NCBI GenBank assembly: GCA_016285645.1
Contig: JAEERC010000027.1
Span: forward strand, 62,001-126,000
Direction: 5' to 3'
DNA: 64,000 bases
Source of the DNA: Clostridiaceae bacterium
GTDB lineage: Bacteria > Bacillota > Clostridia > Oscillospirales > Acutalibacteraceae
Below are positions 1-8,429 of this stretch, one piece after another. Each line of letters opens with the position of its first letter. The first letter of the stretch is position 1. Below the pieces are notes generated by a model that was not told where the DNA came from, searched no databases, and worked only from the letters and a program-made list of their open reading frames with translations. Made by a program: the position numbers and the translations under genes.

Positions 1-1150
1 CTTCGGGAATGATTATCTCCTCAGTCGGGCAGTTATAAAACGCCGCGAAGCCGATGGATGTTACACAGCCGTCGTCGGGAATAACGCTGTTTTTGCAGCC
101 GGCAACAAGAGTTTTGCTCTGTGTTTCGATAAGGCAGTCGCCCTCCGAATGATAGACGGTATTGTCTTCGGACACGGCGATTGTTTCAAGTCCTGAACAG
201 GCGGCGAAAGCGTAACTGCCGATTTTTGTGACGCTCGCGGGAATATCGAGATAGGTAAGCCCTATGCAGTTTGAGAAAGCGCCGTTGCCGATAGTTGTAA
301 TGCCGTCGGGTATGGCGATGCCCGCAAGACCCGCGCACAGATAAAAGGCGTAATCGCCTATGGAGGTTACGCTGCCGTCGGTCGGGATAACGCTTTTTCT
401 GCAGCCCGCGACAAGCTTTTTGCTCTCTGTTTCTATAATGCAGTTTCCGTCCGAATGATAGACGGTGTTGTCTTCGGAGACGGTTATGCTTGTAAGGCCG
501 TCGCAGCCGCCGAACGCCGCGCTGCCGATGCTTGTAATGCAGTCGGGAATAACAACGCTTTTAATGTCGCTCAAACCGAGGAAGGCGTTCGCTCCTATGG
601 CGGTCACGCTGCCGTCGGTCGGGATAACGCTGCCCGTACAGCCCGCGACGATTTTCGCGCCCGCAGTTTCGATAATGCAGTTTCCGTCCGAATAATATGC
701 GGTGTTGTCCTCGGAAACGGTCATACTCTCAATGCCCGTGCAGTAAGCAAAAGCGGAATCGCCTATACTTTTCACGCCCGCGGGAATCAGGACCGCTTCA
801 AGCCCCGTGCAGCGGCAGAAGGCGGAATCGCCTATTTCGGTGACGCTGTCGGGTATTGTGACGCTCACAATATCGGCGCAGTTGTAAAACGCCTCTTTGC
901 CTATGGCGGTAACGGGGTATTTGTCGAGTGTGTCGGGTATTACGAGGTTTGCGGGAACCGCGCCGTCATAACCCGTTACGGTGGCTTTGCCGTGGCTCAA
1001 TGTGTAGGTGAAGGCCTCGTTTTCATCCGCGGAAGCCCTGACACTTACAGCGTTCAGCACCCGCGCAAGCGAACTGCCGCCCGCCGCGACGGTGCCCGCG
1101 ACAAGCACGGCGCACAAAATAAGCGATACGATTTTTTTGCTGAGTTTCAT
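1..1150 (-). CDS. BspA-type LRR surface protein, C-terminus cut by window edge
   Basis: The reading frame is open from an ATG at 1148-1150 to the window edge (about 383 residues seen). A GGGGA ribosome site lies 11 bases before the ATG. The N-terminus has a lysine start and a hydrophobic stretch (LILCAVLVAGTVAAGG), a likely signal peptide. The rest is tandem BspA/LRR_5 repeats of the type IGxxAFxxCxxLxSVxIPxxVT, interrupted by three copies of a 38-residue insert beginning SEDNTxYxSxGNCIIET. Family knowledge: such proteins are exported and linked to adhesion or surface sensing in gut Firmicutes and Bacteroidetes. It is the last visible gene of the run starting at 8330, 32 bases after the WYL regulator. 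Ligand and anchoring cannot be judged because the C-terminus is missing. Confidence 0.9.
   Translation of the reverse strand, partial: MKLSKKIVSLILCAVLVAGTVAAGGSSLARVLNAVSVRASADENEAFTYTLSHGKATVTGYDGAVPANLVIPDTLDKYPVTAIGKEAFYNCADIVSVTIPDSVTEIGDSAFCRCTGLEAVLIPAGVKSIGDSAFAYCTGIESMTVSEDNTAYYSDGNCIIETAGAKIVAGCTGSVIPTDGSVTAIGANAFLGLSDIKSVVIPDCITSIGSAAFGGCDGLTSITVSEDNTVYHSDGNCIIETESKKLVAGCRKSVIPTDGSVTSIGDYAFYLCAGLAGIAIPDGITTIGNGAFSNCIGLTYLDIPASVTKIGSYAFAACSGLETIAVSEDNTVYHSEGDCLIETQSKTLVAGCKNSVIPDDGCVTSIGFAAFYNCPTEEIIIPE
60..715 (-). repeat. Three copies of a 113-bp coding module inside the LRR gene
   Basis: Near-identical modules lie at 60-172, 366-478 and 603-715. Each holds a conserved block such as CCGTCCGAATGATAGACGG (447-465). 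Start-to-start spacing is 306 and 237 bases, so the modules are separated by different numbers of LRR units. They encode the recurring 38-residue insert. The DNA-level identity suggests recent internal duplication or gene conversion; the repeats stay in frame. Confidence 0.85.
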
Positions 1151-1182
1151 CTGTTTTGTCTCCCCAATCAAAATTTTTTAAT

Positions 1183-2175
1183 TTATTTGTATTGAGCAAG
1201 AATGCTCTCTATATGGGCTTTGTAGGCGTCGGCAACGCCGGAGGGCGCGGTGATTTTCATCTTGCTGCCGAAATTCGACACCCAGCCGAAGAACAAATCA
1301 CTCACGGCTACCTTGACCATAACGGTAAAGTACCCGTCCTCGGAAGGCGCCATAATGATATCCCTGCCGAAACGGTCGATTATAACGCCGGCGAGTGTGT
1401 TGTCACAGCGCAGTGTGACGGTTTCCTCCTCGCCGTGATACATTGAGAAAAGCCCGCGGGAATAGTAGCCGCTCTTTTCTTTTTCCTTATATATTTTTTC
1501 TCCCAGGCGTTTCACGCCTTCGAGAACCGTGACGCTCTGCATTTTATCAACGCGGAAATGCTTTATTATATCCGCTTCGGCGTCATAGGCGGCGAGATAG
1601 TAGTTCTCGTCGTCGCGGATAAGCGCCCAGGGGCTTACGCGGTAGAGCATACCGTTTTTGCGCTCAACCTTTTTTCGCTGCGGAGTCCATTCGTAGTATT
1701 TGAAAGTGATATCGCAGTTATTGTTAATCGCGGAGAAGATTCCGTCAACGGTGTAAAAGATGTTTTCATTTTCACTCTTTATACGGTTTAAAACCTTGAC
1801 ATCGCGGGTGAGTTCCTGCGCCTCAAAACCGCTCGCGAGGGCGGTTATTTTTTCAATAAGCCCCCTCGTCTTTTTCGCGGTTATGAATTTTGAAGACTGC
1901 ACCGCGTCAACGAGCAGTTTGAGCTCCGCCAGGTCAAACTCGCGCGAGAGAAGCTTGTATCTGCAACCGTTTTCACGGGTCATCTCAATATCCAGCCCGT
2001 AATCCTGAAGGGCTCTTATATCGCTGTAGATGCTTTTTCGCTCGGCGGTTATGTTGTTTTTCTCAAGCATACTTATAATATCGGGCACGGTCACGCCGTG
2101 GTTTTCGTCGGTTTCCTTTCGGAGCATATCCGCTATATAAAGCAGTTTGAGTTTCTGGTTTTCACTTTTCGGCAT
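1183..2175 (-). CDS. WYL-domain transcriptional regulator (HTH-WYL-WCX)
   Basis: A 330-residue protein. Residues 1-75 form a winged helix-turn-helix of the YafY/DeoR type (RKSIYSDIRALQDYG). The middle is a WYL domain with PWALIRDDENYYLAAYD followed by FRVDKM. The C-terminus (FFGWVSNFGSKMKI) fits the WCX extension. WYL domains of this class sense a ligand, often a nucleotide or nucleic acid, and control neighbouring genes. The start is the ATG at 2175 with a GGGGTAAC ribosome site. It sits 18 bases after the metallophosphoesterase at 2194 and 32 before the LRR gene, so it is probably co-transcribed with the phosphoesterase operon and is its candidate regulator. The ligand is unknown. Confidence 0.9.
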   Translation of the reverse strand: MPKSENQKLKLLYIADMLRKETDENHGVTVPDIISMLEKNNITAERKSIYSDIRALQDYGLDIEMTRENGCRYKLLSREFDLAELKLLVDAVQSSKFITAKKTRGLIEKITALASGFEAQELTRDVKVLNRIKSENENIFYTVDGIFSAINNNCDITFKYYEWTPQRKKVERKNGMLYRVSPWALIRDDENYYLAAYDAEADIIKHFRVDKMQSVTVLEGVKRLGEKIYKEKEKSGYYSRGLFSMYHGEEETVTLRCDNTLAGVIIDRFGRDIIMAPSEDGYFTVMVKVAVSDLFFGWVSNFGSKMKITAPSGVADAYKAHIESILAQYK

Positions 2176-2193
2176 ACTGTTACCCCGTGATTG

Positions 2194-3534
2194 TTATTTA
2201 AGCTGAATGGTCGCGTTGTTGTCGGAGAAGGGCTTTGTGCTTCCGATTGAATCGAAAATCATCCGTTTCAAATCGAGCGGCTTGTTTTTTGAAAGCTTCG
2301 GCTCGACTTTTTTAATGATGAAGTTTGCCCTGTTGACAACCTTTGAAACGGCTTCATATTCCTTTGTGCCCTCAACATACGGCTCATCGCCCTTGAAGAG
2401 GTTTATGCCTATTTCATTCGCGAAATCGAGGAATTTTTTCTTTTTTAAGGATTTGTCAATTCTCACGCAGGCAAGGCGCGCCACTCCCCCGAGAGTAAGG
2501 GAATTTACTACCTTTTTTGCGAGAGGCATATAGAGTTTCTGCGCCCCCTTCGGATTTTCAAGGGCGCGGTTTATGCGGTTTGTGATTCTGCGGCTGAACT
2601 GGCGGTCGAGGTATTCCTCCTTGGTAAGTCCTTCCAAATCCCATTCAAAATCGGGAATCTCAAACGACTCAATCCGGGCTGTCGCGCCGTCGAAGGCGAT
2701 TTTACGGTATCTGCCGGGGCTTCCCACAATCGAGCTTGTGCAGACATCCCAGAACTTGTTGCCTTTTTCCGTGGTGACAACATTTATGCTCTGGATATGC
2801 ATATGACCGGTGAGTATAAGATTTACGCCGCTGTCGGCGAGGAGATTTATGACCTCCTCCCTGTTTTCGAGGCGGGCGTCTTTTACTATCTCAAAGAAGG
2901 GAGAGGACGGAATGACGGGATAGTGGCAGATTGCGAACATCTCGTCGCCGCACGCCTTCGCGTCTTCAATCTGTTCCTTCGCCCAGGCGAGGATATCCGA
3001 GTTTATATAGCCCTTGTCGCCGCCCTGCGAGAGGTCTGTTTCGCCGTCGGAATCGAGGGCGAGCATACGGTAACCGGGTGCTATCTGCGCAACATAGGAC
3101 ATTGAGCCGGGGTGCCTTGAAAGAGCGGCGGAGTAACCGTAGTCCTTGTAAAGTTCTGCCAGTTCCTCTTTCTTTGTGCCCTCGACGGGGTTCCTCGCGC
3201 CGTTTATGAAGGCGGAGGCGTTTTCGTTGAAATCGTGGCGGGCGGTTATGACAAAAATCTTTTTGCCGCTGTCTCTGAGTTTATCGAGATATTTTATAAA
3301 CTCCAGGTGGCTCTCCTTTTCGCCGTTCTTTGAAAGATCGCCCGGGATGATGACAATATCCGTTTCCTTATCCCCGGCTATCTTTTCGAACAGGGCTTTG
3401 AGTATCGCCTCGTTTTCGGCGAGAGTCATCTGTTCGTATTTCATATATTCGCGGTAGTCCTCACAGTCCTCGCAAAGACGGTTCGGAATAAAATGAGTGT
3501 CGGTAATCAAATAAAAGTTTACAGGATTGTTCAT
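2194..3534 (-). CDS. Calcineurin-like metallophosphoesterase with altered GNHD motif
   Basis: 446 residues, no signal peptide. The N-terminal half carries metallophosphoesterase motifs: LITDTHF (DxH), IIPGDLSKNG (GD), ICHYPVIP and LTGHMHI (GHxH). The usual GNH[DE] motif reads ARHD (about residue 99), so the metal-binding Asn is replaced by Arg. The C-terminal third has no motif I recognise. The start ATG at 3534 has an AAGGGGAG ribosome site overlapping the stop codon of the upstream PHP gene, which argues for translational coupling. Family members act on cyclic nucleotides, phosphoproteins or nucleotides; the substrate cannot be told, and the motif change raises doubt about ordinary two-metal catalysis. 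Confidence 0.87.
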   Translation of the reverse strand: MNNPVNFYLITDTHFIPNRLCEDCEDYREYMKYEQMTLAENEAILKALFEKIAGDKETDIVIIPGDLSKNGEKESHLEFIKYLDKLRDSGKKIFVITARHDFNENASAFINGARNPVEGTKKEELAELYKDYGYSAALSRHPGSMSYVAQIAPGYRMLALDSDGETDLSQGGDKGYINSDILAWAKEQIEDAKACGDEMFAICHYPVIPSSPFFEIVKDARLENREEVINLLADSGVNLILTGHMHIQSINVVTTEKGNKFWDVCTSSIVGSPGRYRKIAFDGATARIESFEIPDFEWDLEGLTKEEYLDRQFSRRITNRINRALENPKGAQKLYMPLAKKVVNSLTLGGVARLACVRIDKSLKKKKFLDFANEIGINLFKGDEPYVEGTKEYEAVSKVVNRANFIIKKVEPKLSKNKPLDLKRMIFDSIGSTKPFSDNNATIQLK

Positions 3535-3544
3535 ACGGCTCCCC

Positions 3545-5092
3545 TTAAATGGTTTTGAAAAATCTGAATATCACGCCGAACCAGTTGTTGAATTCCGCTA
3601 CAAGGAAATCGAGAACGCCGAAATCGAAAAAGCCCGGATCAACGATTTTTACGGCGGAAGGCGTACCGCCCGAAATGATGAACGGCTGGGTGTAGATTAT
3701 GCCGCCCTCACCGAAGATTTCGGCGCGCACATAAGAGCCGGGTTTGCCCGAATAATCCGCGAGGCGGAAAGTCGCGTCATCGCTTCTTGTTGTGGCGATA
3801 AGCTCGCCGTCCGAAATCCAGCGCACAAGCAGGGAATCGGAGGAATCGATTGTAATTGTTCCCGCGGTACTGTCAACGGTAATATTGTCAATATACGGGA
3901 AGGTGTCGGCGCTGAAATAGCCCTCGTCGTCGAGGACTTTGTATGTAATGCCGATGTGGGTGTCGGAGTCAAGCTCGCCGCTGTCGATTTTCGCTACCTT
4001 TTCCGCCATCTGAGTCGCTGCGGATTTTACGGAATTGTAAAGCTCGGTTTCGCCGTAGAATTCCTTTAAGGAAGCGGCTATCTGCGTAAGCTCGTCGGGG
4101 TTGCCTATGCAGTGGCTCGCGCCGAAAAACTCGCCGTTGAGCAGAGCGTTTGAAAGCGCCTTTGACGACATTTCGGGCAGAAGCGCTATAACAAAGCCCG
4201 TGTCGATTTTATCAAGCTGGTGGGCGTCGCTCGAGCAGATGGCGAAAATGTTTTTGCCGTTCGGGGCGAAGCGTGTGAGAAGCCTGTCCCACAGAATGCG
4301 GTCAAAACGGGTTCTGTCGTCGCCCTTAGAGTTCATATCTATACCTATGCATCTGTCATACTGATTGAGGAGATTCGCGAATTTATTTACAAAATACCAA
4401 TAGTTGAAATTATCCGTATTGTAGGCGTCGGAGGAATGGATTTCGTAGCGCGCCTTTGTGTATTCGCCCGGGTGGTTTATTACGCACACGCCGCCCAGAG
4501 CGTTCACATTTTTAATCGCGTCCTTATATGTGGTGACAAAGTTGTTGTGATAATCGACAAACCAGCTGCACACATGGGCGTTTACGGACACGGCGTTCTG
4601 CTCAATACCGTAGGGCACGCGCATTATCTTTGTGTCACCGTCAACAACAAGGTAATCATCGCCGTTTTGTTCGGTAAGCTCATAGCTCATTCCGTTTTCG
4701 AATGTGCCTGATTTTCCGAGATATTCGAGTTCGCCTTTGGATTTGCCAACAAGGCTGAGCGCACCGTGAATGAGTTCGTTCGGGTGGGGCTCGTCCCAGC
4801 CGTAATCGACCGTACCGTGGTCGGAAACGGTTACAATGTCAAAGCCGCACTCAACATGGCGCTCGATTGACTGCTTCAATGTGGGGCTGCCGTCGGAGGC
4901 GTTTGTGTGGTTGTGAAGCCCGGTTTTGTACCTGCCGATTGAGTCAAAATCGACATTTTCATAGGGGTTTATAATTGTATAACCGGAGGATGCTTCGTTT
5001 TTACTCTTTTCGGCTGACACGCCCGGAAGCACCATACACATAATAAGCAGGGCGGCGAGGGCGAGAGCCGTGATTTTAAGAAGTTTTTTCAT
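3545..5092 (-). CDS. Exported PHP-domain phosphoesterase-like protein
   Basis: 515 residues. Residues 1-27 are a signal peptide (KKLLKITALALAALL, cleavage near VSA). A PHP domain follows: HNH at 60-62, an Asp at 67, SDHG at 90-93, VINHPGEY near 205 and SSDAHQ near 290, the set of His/Asp ligands for a trinuclear metal site. The C-terminal 100 residues resemble a beta-sandwich. The protein ends in an aromatic amphipathic tail (FNNWFGVIFRFFKTI). PHP proteins hydrolyse phosphoesters such as histidinol phosphate or short nucleic acids; an exported form with this tail is less usual. The start ATG is preceded by AAAAGAGGAATT. It lies 25 bases after the upstream phosphatase and 10 before the next gene. 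Confidence 0.87.
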   Translation of the reverse strand: MKKLLKITALALAALLIMCMVLPGVSAEKSKNEASSGYTIINPYENVDFDSIGRYKTGLHNHTNASDGSPTLKQSIERHVECGFDIVTVSDHGTVDYGWDEPHPNELIHGALSLVGKSKGELEYLGKSGTFENGMSYELTEQNGDDYLVVDGDTKIMRVPYGIEQNAVSVNAHVCSWFVDYHNNFVTTYKDAIKNVNALGGVCVINHPGEYTKARYEIHSSDAYNTDNFNYWYFVNKFANLLNQYDRCIGIDMNSKGDDRTRFDRILWDRLLTRFAPNGKNIFAICSSDAHQLDKIDTGFVIALLPEMSSKALSNALLNGEFFGASHCIGNPDELTQIAASLKEFYGETELYNSVKSAATQMAEKVAKIDSGELDSDTHIGITYKVLDDEGYFSADTFPYIDNITVDSTAGTITIDSSDSLLVRWISDGELIATTRSDDATFRLADYSGKPGSYVRAEIFGEGGIIYTQPFIISGGTPSAVKIVDPGFFDFGVLDFLVAEFNNWFGVIFRFFKTI

Positions 5093-5117
5093 AATTCCTC
5101 TTTTCAGCGGTCAATAA

Positions 5118-6614
5118 TCAGAATGTGTCCTGTGTGATAACAACATAGAGAATATACGGAAGGTCAATAAGGAATTTCGGCAGCCATTCGCCGAAGGCGT
5201 AAACTGTGAGGCAGAGGAAGGAGGGAACAAGACTGAGATAATACTCGAACTCGCTCGTTGTGTTGTCGCCCGAGAAGGTCGCCTTGTTTTTGCCCGTTTC
5301 CTTTGTGACGGAGAAAGAGTCAATTTCATTGACCTCGCCCGTTTCGTCACAGCGGATATAGGATTTAACCGTGAGAGTGCCGCCGTCAACGGTAACGGTG
5401 TTGAAGCAGCCGCCGATGTTGGTGTCCTTAGTGCTGTTCCAGTCCTCACCGTTCCAGTAGTTCGCGTAGCCGTTTTTCTGGATTGTGAGCGCGTCAATGA
5501 AACCGGTGTTGAGATAGAAGCCCGCGAGGAACTCCCTTATTTCATATCTCTTTGTGCCGGCCGTGCCCGAAAGAACATAGGTCACGCCGTTTTTCTCATC
5601 CACTCTGTTGTTTGTAAGGGGCTTTGTGCGAAGATACATATGGTCGTGCCCTGACATAACGAGGTCAACATCGCACATATCGAAAACCTTGGTGAGCGAT
5701 TTGCCGAGGTAGAGGGCGTCGGGCCATTTGCCGTCCTTGCCGAGGGTGTAGGGTGACTTGTGCATAAAGGCGATTTTCCAGTCCTTCGAGGTGGAGTTCA
5801 TATCGTTTTTGAGCCACTGCATCTGCGCGAGAGTCATGCACATCATATCGTTTGTGTTGAGCACGGCGATATGGGCGTTGCCGTAATCGAAGGAATAGTT
5901 TACGCCGTCGTTTACCTGCACGCTCTCGGAAGTGTCGAGGTTGAACATATTGTTAAACCAGTGCTCTACGCCGAAGCCGTCGTGGTTGCCGGCAACGGGC
6001 ACTGTTGTTGTGCTCTGATTGATTTTACCGAACGCGGTGTCGTAGCAGTTCCACTCCTCGTTGGTCGAGTCGTTTGTGAAGTCGCCGCAGTTTACAATGA
6101 ATTCCGCTTCGGGGAGAGTTTCAAACGCGGCGTCAACCGTGAGAGCCGCCTTCAGGAAATTTTCAAGCGGGGTTGCCTGAACATCGGCGATTTCAATAAA
6201 TGAAAACGAACTGTCGCCGTCGTCGGTTACAAAGGTGCCGTAATCGCTGAAGGTTTCGCCGTCGCCTACACGGTACTGATAAGTTTCGCCCGCGGAAAGT
6301 CCGCTGACGGTGACTTTATGGGCATAATAACCTTCCCATTCAAAAGAGGACGCTTCGCACTGGGCGTTGACCGCCGAGCCGGAGGCGTCGGTTATTTCCA
6401 CAACGGAATCGCAGTCCTCGGCAGTGTACCAGCAGAATCCCCTCTGAGTCTGAGAATCGCCGTTCATCGAAACGGAAATTCTGAAGGGAGTTTTGCCTTC
6501 GGGCTCAATGGGTTTTACTTCGCCGTCGTCGGCAAAGGTCGATGTGCCGGACACGGTAAACAGAAGTGTCAGGCAGAGAAGCACGGCGAGTACTGCGCGT
6601 ATTGTTTTTTTCAT
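5118..6614 (-). CDS. Exported purple-acid-phosphatase-like metallophosphoesterase
   Basis: 498 residues. Residues 1-28 are a signal peptide. Residues about 40-131 form the fibronectin-like N-terminal domain of purple acid phosphatases (ending TYQYRVGD). The catalytic domain has IADVQ (142-146), NCGD (175-178), AGNHD (208-212), MHKSPYT (His285) and SGHDHMYLRT (GHDH at 322-325), all intact. A strongly hydrophobic segment near residues 455-490 may anchor it to the membrane. Family reaction: hydrolysis of phosphomonoesters or diesters outside the cytoplasm. The start ATG has a CGGAGG ribosome site. It is the second gene of the left-end operon, 24 bases after the first, and looks like a diverged relative of that gene. 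Confidence 0.9.
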   Translation of the reverse strand: MKKTIRAVLAVLLCLTLLFTVSGTSTFADDGEVKPIEPEGKTPFRISVSMNGDSQTQRGFCWYTAEDCDSVVEITDASGSAVNAQCEASSFEWEGYYAHKVTVSGLSAGETYQYRVGDGETFSDYGTFVTDDGDSSFSFIEIADVQATPLENFLKAALTVDAAFETLPEAEFIVNCGDFTNDSTNEEWNCYDTAFGKINQSTTTVPVAGNHDGFGVEHWFNNMFNLDTSESVQVNDGVNYSFDYGNAHIAVLNTNDMMCMTLAQMQWLKNDMNSTSKDWKIAFMHKSPYTLGKDGKWPDALYLGKSLTKVFDMCDVDLVMSGHDHMYLRTKPLTNNRVDEKNGVTYVLSGTAGTKRYEIREFLAGFYLNTGFIDALTIQKNGYANYWNGEDWNSTKDTNIGGCFNTVTVDGGTLTVKSYIRCDETGEVNEIDSFSVTKETGKNKATFSGDNTTSEFEYYLSLVPSFLCLTVYAFGEWLPKFLIDLPYILYVVITQDTF

Positions 6615-6638
6615 TGTTTTTATCCTCCGTCGTTTTTA

Positions 6639-8267
6639 TTATTCGGGCTGCTTAGAAAGCGGTTTGTCCTCGGAAGGAGTATTCCAGTTGACAAAGCCGT
6701 TTTCCTTTGCGTAATACCAGCTCATTCCGAAAATCTTCGCGCTTTCCTCTGTCGGAATGTATAACTGGTGATTGTTCATATAAACTTTTCCGCTCATTTT
6801 CACATTGCCTTTGTCCGTACGGGCTGTGTCGCTGCCCTCCTCGAACACGGCTCTGTGACCGTACGCCTCAACCGTGACCCTGCCCTTTTCCTTGAGAACG
6901 GCCGCTCCGATTGACTGGCACACGACGGCGAAGGGAGCGTACCACACGCCGTCCTTTTCCTCGGGGGCGAGCCCTCTGGCGGAGAGCTCGAGCATTCTGC
7001 CCTTGAAGGTCATTTTTATTCTGTCGTATCTCGGCGCGAGAGCGTAAGGCGTTATCAGATCTTTTTCTTTATCTATGGTGAAGATGTCAACGATTCTGCC
7101 GTCGAGCATATACGCCGTGATGGTTGTTTTGCTTTTCTCAACCTCGGCTACGCAGTAGAGAGGCGTGCGCTCCTCCTGCGGGAAAAAGCAGGAGTGCCAT
7201 ACCTTCTGGGCGTTCGAGTGATAGATGTTGCCGCCCGCGTTGCCCGCTATATAGTGAACCGTACCCTGCGAGGGTCTGTCAAAAAGTTCGTCGCCCTTAA
7301 TGGGGAAGGTGCGTGCGAAGGAGTGCTCGTGCCCTTCAAACAGGATATCGAGTTCCTCAACCGCCTTGCGCAGCCAGGGATAGCCGTCGTCATTCTGCCC
7401 CTCGGGCATAACGGGATAAATCGGAAAATGATAGGAGCCGAACTTCCAGGTTTTGCCGCTGGATTTTATATCATCGCAGGCCCAGTCGGCAACCTGCTCC
7501 GGGGCGTTTATGCCCATAACCGTAAAATGGGCGTTGCCGTAATCGAAGGAGTAGTTTTCGGTTTCATAGTCCGCGGGGCCGTTTTTCGGGTAGGAATACT
7601 CGAACTGCGCGTCAAAGAAATCCGCGTGCTCAAGATAGAACTTGCCCGTCGGCTCGGGGAAGTATGTGAGAAAGCCGCGGTTGTCGTGGTTGCCCGTGGT
7701 CATCATATATGGGACGCTCTCGATCACGCCCTTGCCTCCGCTGAACATTCCGTTCCACTGCAGGTCGTTCTGACCGTTGTCGCAGTTGTCGCCCGCGGTG
7801 AAGATGAATCTGATGTCGGGATGCTCCGAGAGGGCTTTTTTCAAGACCTTGTTGAAAACGGAGTAGTCGGGCAGGTGAACGGGATCGCCCTTCTGATGGT
7901 CGGTGATTATGAGGAACTTGAATTTTTGCAGGCTTTCCGGCTCGGTCTCAAACGAGAATTCCCCGCTTCTGTTTTTTTCATCGCCGACGGTGTAGGTGTA
8001 TTTTGTGCCGGGAGTCAGATTCTTCATAACCGCCCAGTGGTAACAGCTTCTGTCAATGTCGGAGTAAATCACCTTGCTTATCGCGTCGGTTCTTTTTGTC
8101 TGACTGCCGTCGGAATACTCAATGTATCCCTCCGTTACCGCCTCATCCGTGCGCCAGGACACGCACATTGAGGTATGAGGGTCGCCGCAGAAGCTTAAAA
8201 ATATGTGGTCGGGAGCCGCCGTTGAGCCGCGTTCGGGCTTGTAAAAATTGCCGTTTTCGTCTGTCAA
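6639..8267 (-). CDS. Purple-acid-phosphatase-like protein with C-terminal stalk-like domain, TTG start
   Basis: I place the start at TTG 8265-8267, 8 bases after AAGGGGGA, giving 542 residues. The longer open frame begins at a TTG that is itself the -35 box of the promoter. Motifs: a fibronectin-like N-terminal part (TSMCVSWRTDEAV, TKYTYTVGD), IITDHQ, TAGDNCDN, TTGNHDNRG and FEGHEHSFART, so the metal site is complete. The last 120 residues (APFAVVCQSIGAAVLKEKG, YIPTEESAKIFG) resemble the copper-amine-oxidase N-terminal or stalk domain seen in secreted clostridial proteins. Unlike its neighbour it shows no clear signal peptide from the chosen start, which conflicts with that domain. It is the first gene of the operon. 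Confidence 0.88.
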   Translation of the reverse strand: MTDENGNFYKPERGSTAAPDHIFLSFCGDPHTSMCVSWRTDEAVTEGYIEYSDGSQTKRTDAISKVIYSDIDRSCYHWAVMKNLTPGTKYTYTVGDEKNRSGEFSFETEPESLQKFKFLIITDHQKGDPVHLPDYSVFNKVLKKALSEHPDIRFIFTAGDNCDNGQNDLQWNGMFSGGKGVIESVPYMMTTGNHDNRGFLTYFPEPTGKFYLEHADFFDAQFEYSYPKNGPADYETENYSFDYGNAHFTVMGINAPEQVADWACDDIKSSGKTWKFGSYHFPIYPVMPEGQNDDGYPWLRKAVEELDILFEGHEHSFARTFPIKGDELFDRPSQGTVHYIAGNAGGNIYHSNAQKVWHSCFFPQEERTPLYCVAEVEKSKTTITAYMLDGRIVDIFTIDKEKDLITPYALAPRYDRIKMTFKGRMLELSARGLAPEEKDGVWYAPFAVVCQSIGAAVLKEKGRVTVEAYGHRAVFEEGSDTARTDKGNVKMSGKVYMNNHQLYIPTEESAKIFGMSWYYAKENGFVNWNTPSEDKPLSKQPE

Positions 8268-8301
8268 GCCGATATTCCCCCTTATTATAAATAACAAATT
8301 A

Positions 8302-8330
8302 ATTTTAATCTTTTTTATATTTATTGTCAA
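8302..8330 (-). promoter_or_regulatory. Promoter of the phosphoesterase operon
   Basis: On the minus strand TTGACA (8330-8325), a 17-base spacer and TAAAAT (8307-8302), in AT-rich DNA 35 bases before the TTG start. The only strong promoter I see for the minus-strand run down to position 1. Confidence 0.85.
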
Positions 8331-8374
8331 TATTAATATATTATCAATTATTCATTAACAATATTTTAAACATC

Positions 8375-8404
8375 TTGACAATCAGACGGCGCAGTGTTTA
8401 TAAT
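8375..8404 (+). promoter_or_regulatory. Consensus promoter for the second LRR gene
   Basis: TTGACA (8375-8380), 18-base spacer, TATAAT (8399-8404), followed by a GGGGGA ribosome site and the ATG at 8430. Divergent from the promoter at 8302-8330; the two -35 boxes are 44 bases apart. Confidence 0.9.
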
Positions 8405-8429
8405 TTAAACAGAGATTGGGGGAATATCT

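Noticed and set aside
18-720. CRISPR-like regularly spaced repeats
   Set aside because: Only three copies, 113 bp long, unequal spacing, in frame within an LRR coding region.
455-1195. Long plus-strand open frame of 246 codons
   Set aside because: Antisense to the LRR gene. No ribosome site, no recognisable domain, and repeats mirror the LRR modules on the other strand.
7194-8171. Plus-strand open frame of 325 codons opposite the first phosphatase
   Set aside because: Composition is that of a shadow frame in GC-rich coding DNA; the minus strand carries the full phosphatase motifs here.
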